Of a stretch of 64,000 nt of DNA, positions 7,976 through 14,128 are shown one piece after another. This DNA comes from Actinoplanes flavus (lineage in GTDB: Bacteria; Actinomycetota; Actinomycetes; Mycobacteriales; Micromonosporaceae). Position 1 is the first letter of the stretch. Each line of letters opens with the position of its first letter. The notes beneath the pieces are model-generated. The model did no database searches. It saw only the letters and a list, made by a program, of their open reading frames with translations, and was not told the origin of the DNA. The position numbers were made by a program, and so were the translations under genes. Where the stretch lies: contig NZ_JAGFNS010000033.1 in the NCBI RefSeq assembly GCF_017592555.1, forward strand, positions 1 through 64,000. Reading direction: 5' to 3'.

Positions 7976-8070
7976 CGGGGCCGATGTGGCAGCACCGGGG
8001 CGTCGGGCAGCGCCGAACCGACGTCGCGCCGTGCGATCTGGATGCTCATCACTACCGCGGACATGTCCAT
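7915..8070 (-). CDS. Small basic hypothetical protein divergent from lacI
   Basis: A 51-residue ORF begins with ATG at 8070 behind a strong Shine-Dalgarno sequence (GGGAGG with 4-6 bp spacing). The peptide begins MDMSAVVMSIQIARRDVGS and ends in an Arg-rich helix (RHLRRLLRGTG). Its start faces the lacI gene across the 8089-8118 palindrome, so it could be controlled by that regulator. The last codons lie in the tandem array that starts at 7781. I do not recognise the family. The ribosome binding site and position support it; the small size and lack of a known homologue keep confidence moderate. Confidence 0.45.
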   Translation of the reverse strand: MDMSAVVMSIQIARRDVGSALPDAPVLPHRPRRAPFRSAARHLRRLLRGTG

Positions 8071-8088
8071 TGATCCTCCCTCATCGAT

Positions 8089-8118
8089 CCCGTTACCGTT
8101 CACGTTAACGGTAACGGG
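8089..8118. promoter_or_regulatory. Large perfect palindrome, probable operator of the LacI-family regulator
   Basis: CCCGTTACCGTT (8089-8100) and AACGGTAACGGG (8107-8118) form perfect 12-bp arms around CACGTT. LacI-family operators are palindromes of this kind, and the site lies 56 bp upstream of lacI and 19 bp upstream of the small divergent ORF. It is therefore well placed to control both. The sequence differs from the CebR-type box near 9571, so the two sites are probably read by different proteins. Confidence 0.7.
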
Positions 8119-8173
8119 CCACATCGGCACGCACATTCCCTGGACCGTGGATGCGGGATACGATGCGGTCACC

Positions 8174-9184
8174 GTGAAAGACGACAGCCGGGGCGTTTCG
8201 CCTCAGACCAGCCGCCGAGTCACCCTGCGTGACGTGGCCCGGATCGCCGGGGTGTCGCACCAGACCGTGTCCCGGGCGATCAACGGCAAGGGTGAGATCG
8301 ACCCCGAGACCCGCCGCCGGGTGCTCGACGTGGTCCAGCGGCTGCGGTACCGGCCGTCGCGTCACGCCCGCGGGCTGGTCCGGCCGGACACGACCACCAT
8401 CGGGCTGATCGTCGCCGATGTGGTGAACCCGTTCTTCCCCGAGCTGATCGCCGGGGTGATCAGCGCCGCCGAGCAGCGCGGCTGGAAGGTGCTGATCAGC
8501 ACGACGCAGGACGACCCGGGTCGCGAGCCGGAGCTGTTGCGCTCGCTCGCCGGGCAGGTCGACGCCCTGATCGGCTACCTGTTCCAGGAGGAAGACGTGA
8601 TCGCCGAAGCGGTGGAGGGCCTGCCGCTGGTGGTCATCAACCGGCCCGCCCGGCATCCGGCGTTCAGCGCGGTCGAGGTGGACGTGCGCGCCGGAGTGGA
8701 GGCGGCCGTGGACCACCTGATCGCCCGGGGGCACCGCCGGATCGGCATGATCGACTGCCCGGCCGCGAGTGACCCGGACCGGCGGGACGTTCTCCTGGCC
8801 GCGGCCGCCGCGCACGGCGCTCGCCTCGCCGCGGACGCGATCGTCCAGGTCGAGCAGTCCCAGGCCGGCGGGGAGGCCGGTCTCGCCCGGCTGCGCGAGA
8901 TCCGCCCCGACATCACCGCGGTGATGGCCTTCAACGACATGGTCGCGATGGGCGCGCACCGCACCGCGCGCCGCCTCGGCCTGGCCATGCCCGGCGACAT
9001 CGCGCTGATCGGCTTCGACGGCCTCAGTTTCGGCGAGCTGCTCGACCCGCCGCTGACCACGGTCGGCATCGACAAGCGGGGGATGGGCGAGCTGGCCGTG
9101 GCCCAGGCCGAACGGCTGCTGGCCGGCGACACCCCGCCCACCGTGGTGGCCCCGACCCGGCTGCTGATCCGCGGCTCGGCCTGA
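8174..9184 (+). CDS. LacI-family transcriptional regulator
   Basis: A protein of about 336 residues. The LacI helix-turn-helix is at about 15-70 (VTLRDVARIAGVSHQTVSRA, then the hinge helix RYRPSRHARGL), followed by a periplasmic-binding-protein-like sensor domain (TTIGLIVADVVNPFFPELI to the end). It probably senses a sugar and represses nearby targets. The GTG at 8174 is chosen because it gives the usual short lead before VTLRDVA; the open frame extends upstream through the operator and the repeats but without family similarity. The stop codon lies in the first unit of a 48-bp tandem array. No sugar transporter or glycosidase genes are adjacent, so the inducer is unknown. Confidence 0.9.
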   Translation: MKDDSRGVSPQTSRRVTLRDVARIAGVSHQTVSRAINGKGEIDPETRRRVLDVVQRLRYRPSRHARGLVRPDTTTIGLIVADVVNPFFPELIAGVISAAEQRGWKVLISTTQDDPGREPELLRSLAGQVDALIGYLFQEEDVIAEAVEGLPLVVINRPARHPAFSAVEVDVRAGVEAAVDHLIARGHRRIGMIDCPAASDPDRRDVLLAAAAAHGARLAADAIVQVEQSQAGGEAGLARLREIRPDITAVMAFNDMVAMGAHRTARRLGLAMPGDIALIGFDGLSFGELLDPPLTTVGIDKRGMGELAVAQAERLLAGDTPPTVVAPTRLLIRGSA

Positions 9185-9480
9185 GGCGTCCCGGACAGGC
9201 CTGAAAGCGAAGGCTCCGGCGGCTCGGCGTGAGAGGTCCCGGAGGGGACCGAATGCGAAGATCCCGGCGGCTCGGCCTGAGGCGTCCCGGAGGGGCTTGA
9301 AAGCGAAGATCCCGGCGGCTCGGCCTGAGGCGTCCCGGAGGGGCTTGAAAGCGAAGATCCCGGCGGCTCGGCCTGAGCCGTCCCGGAGGAGCTTGAAAGC
9401 GAAGATCCCGGCGGCTCGGCGTGAGGGGTCCCGGAGGGGCCCGAGTGCGAGGACTCCGGCGGCTCGGCGTGAGGGGTCGT
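9173..9480. repeat. 48-bp tandem array that copies the lacI stop-codon region
   Basis: GGCTCGGC recurs at exactly 48-bp spacing: 9173, 9221, 9269, 9317, 9365, 9413 and 9461. The first copy is the end of the lacI coding sequence (Gly-Ser-Ala-stop), so each unit repeats the stop region, with TGA after GGCTCGGC(C/G) kept in most units. The rest of the unit reads approximately GGCGTCCCGGAGGGGCTTGA plus AAGCGAAGATCCCGGC. The outer units have drifted more than the middle ones, as expected for growth in the centre of an array. There are no unique spacers, so this is not CRISPR. Confidence 0.9.
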
Positions 9481-9570
9481 GGGGAGAGCGCGATCCGGCG
9501 CGCGCAACGGTTGTGGGTGTAACGGTCTAGTCATCGTCGTGTGTCGATGATATGAACTCATGGGGCGCTG

Positions 9571-9584
9571 TGGGAGCGCTCCCA
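9571..9584. promoter_or_regulatory. CebR-type operator upstream of the RCC1-repeat gene
   Basis: TGGGAGCGCTCCCA is a perfect 14-bp palindrome, identical to the CebR box of Streptomyces and relatives. There the LacI-family repressor CebR binds upstream of cellobiose uptake and cellulase genes and is released by cello-oligosaccharides. It lies 17 bp upstream of the start codon of the secreted RCC1 protein. Confidence 0.85.
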
Positions 9585-9601
9585 GAGTGAGGAGACGTCA
9601 C

Positions 9602-10747
9602 ATGCGTGAACATCGGCGCCCCTGGAGAACCGGCATCCTGACCGCCGCCCTGGCCGTCATGACGGCACTCGGTGCGACGGCCGGACCCGCCGCGGCGGAC
9701 GCCGCCGGGAACGCAGCAGTCGCCACCGGTTACTCGCACACCTGCGCCGTCCCGGCCGACGGCAGCCTGTGGTGCTGGGGCGGCAACGGGCGCGGCCAGC
9801 TCGGCGACGGCACCACCACGGCCCGCACCACCCCGGTACGCGTCGGCACCGCCACCGACTGGACGGCGATCGACGCCGGACCCTCGTTCAACTGCGGCCT
9901 TCGCGCCGACGGCGGCCTCTGGTGCTGGGGCAACAACCTGCGCGGCCAGCTCGGCGACGGGACGACCACCAGCCGCGCCACCCCGGTACGGGTCGGCGCC
10001 GCCGCCTGGAGCACGGTCAGCGCCGGCGACAGCCACACGTGCGGCGTCCGGACCGACGGCACCCTCTGGTGCTGGGGCTTCAACCGGCTCGGCCAGCTCG
10101 GCACCGGAAGCAACTACTACGAGACCGCCCCGGTGCAGGTCGGCACCGCCACCACCTGGGCGACCGTCACCGCCGGGTACGGCCACAGCTGCGCCACCCG
10201 CACCGACGGCAGCCTGTGGTGCTGGGGCGACGGCACCACCGGCCAGCTCGGCATCGGCGTCCTCAGCTACCGCACCACCCCGGAGCGGGTCGGCACCGAG
10301 ACCAGCTGGAACGGGGTGACCGCCGGGTTCGGCTTCACCTGCGGGACCCGTACCGGCGGGACGCTGTGGTGCTGGGGCGAGAACGGGTACGGCCAGCTCG
10401 GCAACACCGGCAGCTACCAGACCACCCCGGCGCGGGTCGGCACCGGCACCACCTGGGCACGGGTCGCCGCCGGTGACAGTTCCGCCTGCGCCACCCGCAC
10501 CGACGGCAGCCTGTGGTGCTGGGGCAACAACGCGAACGGCCAGCTGGGCGACGGCACCACCACGCACCGGTCCGCGCCCGTGCGGGTCGGCACCGCCGTC
10601 ACCTGGAGCAGCGACGTCGCCGTCAACTACCACGGGTGCGGGGTGCGTACCGACGACAGCCTGTGGTGCTGGGGCGGCAACGGCTCCGGTCAGCTCGGCG
10701 ACGGCACCACCACGCCGCGGACCAGCCCGGCGCAGGTGACGCTGTAG
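9602..10747 (+). CDS. Secreted RCC1-repeat (beta-propeller) protein
   Basis: A 381-residue exported protein. It has a signal peptide (basic start, hydrophobic LTAALAVMTALGATAG core, cleavage after AAADA or nearby) and then seven repeats of about 48 residues. Each repeat carries a (S/T/G)LWCWGxNxxGQLG(D)GTTT core, and together they should form one seven-bladed RCC1 propeller. The Cys of WCWG and the Cys of a (C/A)G(V/L)R stretch recur in every blade and may form disulfides. A GAGGAG ribosome site precedes the ATG at 9602. A perfect CebR box just upstream suggests induction by cello-oligosaccharides, so the propeller may bind polysaccharide or act with cellulases. No catalytic domain is present. 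Confidence 0.88.
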   Translation: MREHRRPWRTGILTAALAVMTALGATAGPAAADAAGNAAVATGYSHTCAVPADGSLWCWGGNGRGQLGDGTTTARTTPVRVGTATDWTAIDAGPSFNCGLRADGGLWCWGNNLRGQLGDGTTTSRATPVRVGAAAWSTVSAGDSHTCGVRTDGTLWCWGFNRLGQLGTGSNYYETAPVQVGTATTWATVTAGYGHSCATRTDGSLWCWGDGTTGQLGIGVLSYRTTPERVGTETSWNGVTAGFGFTCGTRTGGTLWCWGENGYGQLGNTGSYQTTPARVGTGTTWARVAAGDSSACATRTDGSLWCWGNNANGQLGDGTTTHRSAPVRVGTAVTWSSDVAVNYHGCGVRTDDSLWCWGGNGSGQLGDGTTTPRTSPAQVTL

Positions 10748-10748
10748 G

Positions 10749-11126
10749 TCAGCGCAACCGGGAGCGGAACTCGGCGAGCGTCAGCACCGCCGCGTTCCGC
10801 TCCTCTACCGGGAAGACCGCGATGTCGGCGTCGTCCTCCTCCAGCTGCGGCAGCCACTCGCGTAGGAACACGTCGGCCGGGATGCGGATGGCGTGCTCGC
10901 CGTCGACCTCGCCCTCGTTCTCCAGCCGGGCGACCGTCGCGTACGGCCAGATCGGCAGCAGGTTGCGCCGCCGGGCGTCCTCGGTGAACAGGACGTCACC
11001 CTCGTCGCCCCACACCCACAGGGCGCCGCGGTCGGCGATGGCCTCGAACGTCCGGGCCACCCGGTCCGTCTCGTCCAGCCCGCGCAGGCGCTCCGCCTCA
11101 CGGCGTGAGATGTCATCCGATGCCAC
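10749..11126 (-). CDS. DUF2750 domain-containing protein
   Basis: A cytosolic protein of about 125 residues. The sequence from RVARTFEAIADRGALWVWGDEGDVL through LPIWPYATVA to IRIPADVFLREWLPQLEEDDADIAVFPVEE matches DUF2750, including the PxWPxxxxA stretch and the C-terminal WLP...D segment. Its function is unknown. The GTG start at 11126 has a GGAGA ribosome site 3-7 bp upstream; the open frame extends further upstream but without similarity. It converges with the RCC1 gene, with only 1 bp between the stops. Confidence 0.8.
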   Translation of the reverse strand: MASDDISRREAERLRGLDETDRVARTFEAIADRGALWVWGDEGDVLFTEDARRRNLLPIWPYATVARLENEGEVDGEHAIRIPADVFLREWLPQLEEDDADIAVFPVEERNAAVLTLAEFRSRLR

Positions 11127-11399
11127 GTGATCTCCGATTTTCGCCTCGTACGTCCTCGGTGGCGATGCTATCGGCCGCGCGGCCCGCACCGATCCCGGGA
11201 GCGGCGGGAGGGCCCGCCCGGGAAGCCGCCGGCCGGAGCTGTTCCAGCGGACCGGAAACGGTGCGGCCGCTGTGACGAGGCCGGCCACCGAGCTCAGCCC
11301 GGCGGGCGCGGCAGAGGCCGGAGCAGGCAGCGAGCTCGCGCGGCACGGCGGAACCGCCCGGAAAGGAACGGGACGGCGTCGCGCGTACCGGAAGGAACC

Positions 11400-11903
11400 T
11401 CAGTGACAGGACGCCGGACCGCCCAGCGCGCCCACCAGCTGGGTCGCGGTCTTCGTGTGTTTCGCGTAGGCCTCCGGGAACGCCGACACCTGCACCGCCT
11501 GGGCCGCCTCGGTGAGCCGCATCTTCTGCCAGCCGTCGACGGTGAGCAGGCGGTCGTAGAACTTCCCGGTCTGGTACGCCGGGTCGGTGAGCTGCCGGGG
11601 CGTGCCCCACCCCTGGCTGGGTCGCTGCTGGAACAGGCCGATCGAGTCACGGTCGCCGCCCGGCAGGTTGCGCAGCCGGGACTCCTGCAACGCGGTCGCC
11701 ACCGCGATGACCAGCGCTTTCTCCGGCATCCGCCGCTCGCTGCCGATGGCGACGATGAGGCGCGCGTTGGCGAGTTGCTCGTCGGTCCACCGGCCGATCG
11801 CCGACGGTGTGGGGGAGGGGACGCAATTCTCGTCGGCGCGTACCAGGGGGCTGATCAGAAAGGCGGCGATCACGGCGACCGCGGTCACGAACAACATGCG
11901 CAC
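11400..11903 (-). CDS. Secreted lysozyme/transglycosylase-like protein
   Basis: A 167-residue protein with an N-terminal signal sequence (LFVTAVAVIAAFLISPLVRA). The mature part has IVAIGSERRMPEKALVIAVATALQESRLRN, then SIGLFQQRPSQGWG. This is the arrangement of a soluble lytic transglycosylase-like fold, where the Glu of ALQES is the expected catalytic acid and GLFQQRPS is the conserved substrate loop. It then continues with PAYQTGKFYDRLL. Actinobacteria have many such short secreted proteins, often annotated as hypothetical. It likely acts on cell-wall peptidoglycan. The 270 bp between this gene and the DUF2750 gene contain no credible gene. Confidence 0.75.
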   Translation of the reverse strand: MRMLFVTAVAVIAAFLISPLVRADENCVPSPTPSAIGRWTDEQLANARLIVAIGSERRMPEKALVIAVATALQESRLRNLPGGDRDSIGLFQQRPSQGWGTPRQLTDPAYQTGKFYDRLLTVDGWQKMRLTEAAQAVQVSAFPEAYAKHTKTATQLVGALGGPASCH

Positions 11904-11936
11904 GACGGGGAAGGGTATCGAAGACGATCGTGGCCC

Positions 11937-13079
11937 TCACCGCCGGTGCACGTGATCCTCGTACGCCTGGAGAAGCAGCCCGTGGAAGTGGTGCACGCCG
12001 TGCTCGGAGAGGCCGGGCGCCGCCGGGTCGGACACGATCCGTCCCTGATCGAAAGCGGGCGTCGCCATGCCGCGCTGGACGCTCTCCACGATCGCGATGT
12101 CCTGCTGCTGGAGCACCTCGTCGATGTAGCGGACCGCCTCGACCTCGGCTCCGTCCAGTTCGGGCGTCTCGAAGAAGAAGTCCCACGTCTCGAGCGTCCG
12201 GTCCGGCCCGGCCGGAATCACCTGCAACACCATGAAATTGCCACGCCCCGGATACCGCAGCAGGCAGGTGTTCGGCCACAACCACCACACCGCGTGCTGG
12301 GTCACCGAGGCGCCGGACACGTCGTACGCCGGATTGCCGGCCCGGCCCGCCTCGGCGAAATGGCTGGACCAGATGCCGTGCGTGCGCACCTCGTAGGTGT
12401 CCATGTCGACCAGCGCCACGAACTCGCGGTGCGCGACATGACAGTGGTAGCACTCCAGGAAGTTGTCGATGACGTTCTTCCAGTTCGACCGGATGTCGTA
12501 GGTGAGCCGCTTCGCGAACGTCAGCGACGCGACGTCCGGCGCCCACCGGGCGATCTCGGCGGCCAGATCCGGCGCCTGCTCGGCCAGCGGCACGGCGTCC
12601 GGATCCAGGTTGACGTAGACGAAACCGCCGAACTCCTCGGCCCGGATCCGGTCCAGGCGGATATCGCCGGGATCGAAATCCCGCATCCGGTCGGTCTTGC
12701 GGGCCCGGCGCAGGCTCCCGTCCAGGTCATAGACCCAGGCATGGTACGGGCAGACGATGCTCTTCGTGACGCCCGAGCCGGACAGCAGCTCGTGGGCCCG
12801 GTGCTTGCACACGTTGTAGAAGGCGCGCAGGGCGCCGCCGGAGTCCCGGACCACGGCCACCGGCATTCCGGCCACCGTGGCCGCCACGTAACTGCCCGGC
12901 GCCCGCAGCCGCTCCACGTGGCAGACCCACTGCCAGGTGCGGCCGAAGACGGCTCGTTGCTCCAGATCCAGCCACCGCGGTTCCCAGTACGCCGCGGCCC
13001 GCAGTGACATCGACAGTCCCGGATCGACGTCGTACCCGGATCCGATGTCCTTGACGTCCCGCCCATCGACATTGGTCAT
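11937..13079 (-). CDS. Rieske [2Fe-2S] oxygenase, alpha-subunit type
   Basis: A 380-residue oxygenase. The Rieske cluster ligands are Cys91-x-His93 and Cys110-x2-His113 (CKHRAH and CPYHAW). The mononuclear iron site is in NVIDNFLECYHCHVAH (Glu/His-x4-His, about 200-215), with a late acidic residue in the YIDEVLQQQDIAIVE segment. The sequence is of the aromatic-ring-hydroxylating/glycine-betaine-demethylase (GbcA) type rather than a classic naphthalene dioxygenase. It would need a reductase partner, and none is adjacent. The ATG at 13079 is preferred because it gives the family N-terminus. It is divergent from the next gene, with 61 bp between the starts. Confidence 0.88.
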   Translation of the reverse strand: MTNVDGRDVKDIGSGYDVDPGLSMSLRAAAYWEPRWLDLEQRAVFGRTWQWVCHVERLRAPGSYVAATVAGMPVAVVRDSGGALRAFYNVCKHRAHELLSGSGVTKSIVCPYHAWVYDLDGSLRRARKTDRMRDFDPGDIRLDRIRAEEFGGFVYVNLDPDAVPLAEQAPDLAAEIARWAPDVASLTFAKRLTYDIRSNWKNVIDNFLECYHCHVAHREFVALVDMDTYEVRTHGIWSSHFAEAGRAGNPAYDVSGASVTQHAVWWLWPNTCLLRYPGRGNFMVLQVIPAGPDRTLETWDFFFETPELDGAEVEAVRYIDEVLQQQDIAIVESVQRGMATPAFDQGRIVSDPAAPGLSEHGVHHFHGLLLQAYEDHVHRR

Positions 13080-13140
13080 GATCCGAACGTTAGGGCCGCC
13101 CGATGCCGCCGTACAAGAGGCGTCTGATTTGCTGATCACC

Positions 13141-13980
13141 ATGCGCAGCACCGCGGAGTTCGACGCCTTCGGCCCCTGGATCGACGAGGTCACCGACGTC
13201 GACGGCCTGCCCCGCCTCTACCGGGACTCCGGCCTCGATCCGCGAGCCCACCGGCTGGTCCTGAAAGTGCCGCGCGACATCGAGCGCCGCAACGCCGACC
13301 CCCACATGCATCTGTACGACTACGTGATCGCGGTCGGCGACGAGGTCCTCACCGTTCTCATCCGGCGCGAGGACAGCTACGGCACCGCCGTCATCCCGCT
13401 GGACCGGATCGCCGCCGTCCGGGACAGTGTGCGCCTGCTCGACGGCCGGCTGACGATCCACACGCTGGACGGGCCGGCGCTGACCATCCCGTACAACGGC
13501 TCGGCCGGCGGCGCGGTCCGCGACCTGATCCGGGTGCTCCGCGAGGCGTACCTGCCGGCCGGCCGGTCCGGGGCGGCCGACCCGTACCGTGCCGATCCGC
13601 ACGTCGGCCCCGAGGACATCGGGCTGCTCACCGCCTACCGGCGGCTGATCGACCGGGAACCGGGGATGCGGCTGCTCAACGTCTCCTACCGCCAGCACCT
13701 GCGCCACCGGATGCGGCTGGTGGTCATGCCCGCCTCGATCGTCGTCGGCGACGACCACGAGTGGCAGATCCTCCACCGCCGGGACTGGTTCACCCAGTCC
13801 CGCGACGATCTCTCCCTGGCCCGCACCATCCTGCCGCGGGCCCGGATCGACCACCTCTGGGCCCGCCCGCACGAGCGCTACCAGCACGTGCACGTCATCG
13901 CGGTGCGGTCCGGCGCCACCACCCTCGAGATCCCGGTGGTGCCCGGACCGTTCAGCGAGGCTCTCGTTCCGCCGGGGTGA
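13141..13980 (+). CDS. Hypothetical protein
   Basis: A 279-residue protein with no signal peptide or membrane helix. Two regions look folded: about 15-135 (alternating strands, with HMHLYDYVIAVGDEVLTVLIRREDSYGTAVIPLDRI) and about 165-275 (RLLNVSYRQHLRHRMRLVVMPASIVVGDDHEWQILHR...). The two halves may be internal repeats of a PH-like or YokE-like beta fold, but I recognise no family. It is divergent from the Rieske gene and may share its promoter region. Codon use matches its neighbours. Confidence 0.65.
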   Translation: MRSTAEFDAFGPWIDEVTDVDGLPRLYRDSGLDPRAHRLVLKVPRDIERRNADPHMHLYDYVIAVGDEVLTVLIRREDSYGTAVIPLDRIAAVRDSVRLLDGRLTIHTLDGPALTIPYNGSAGGAVRDLIRVLREAYLPAGRSGAADPYRADPHVGPEDIGLLTAYRRLIDREPGMRLLNVSYRQHLRHRMRLVVMPASIVVGDDHEWQILHRRDWFTQSRDDLSLARTILPRARIDHLWARPHERYQHVHVIAVRSGATTLEIPVVPGPFSEALVPPG

Positions 13981-14015
13981 GGCCGAGCCGGGCGACGGCC
14001 GGCCACGGCACGGAC

Positions 14016-14029
14016 GTTTCCCGCGAAAC
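14016..14029. promoter_or_regulatory. Degenerate parS-like palindrome
   Basis: GTTTCCCGCGAAAC resembles the ParB binding site GTTTCACGTGAAAC, with two symmetric changes in the centre. It lies in the intergenic region before the hybrid kinase. It may be a weak site or a coincidence. Confidence 0.25.
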
Positions 14030-14128
14030 GACCGCCGGTGGGATTGGGCTGATGGAGACTGGGAACGCCACCCGTCGCGGCGCGACCGGGCGGGCGTCCG
14101 TGATCCAGCGGAGATCGCGCTACGGACG

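Noticed and set aside
7880..8173. N-terminal extension of the LacI protein through the operator and repeats
   Set aside because: No similarity in the extension, and it would read through the 30-bp palindrome. The GTG at 8174 gives the family start.
9173..9480. Possible CRISPR array
   Set aside because: Units are contiguous with no unique spacers, and there are no cas genes.
8575..9561. Minus-strand frame with a 16-residue AEPPGSS-like repeat
   Set aside because: Arises because the 48-bp array is a multiple of three. The rest runs antisense to lacI.
12937..13140. N-terminal extension of the hypothetical protein at 13141
   Set aside because: It runs antisense to the Rieske oxygenase N-terminus. 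The ATG at 13141 is the natural start.
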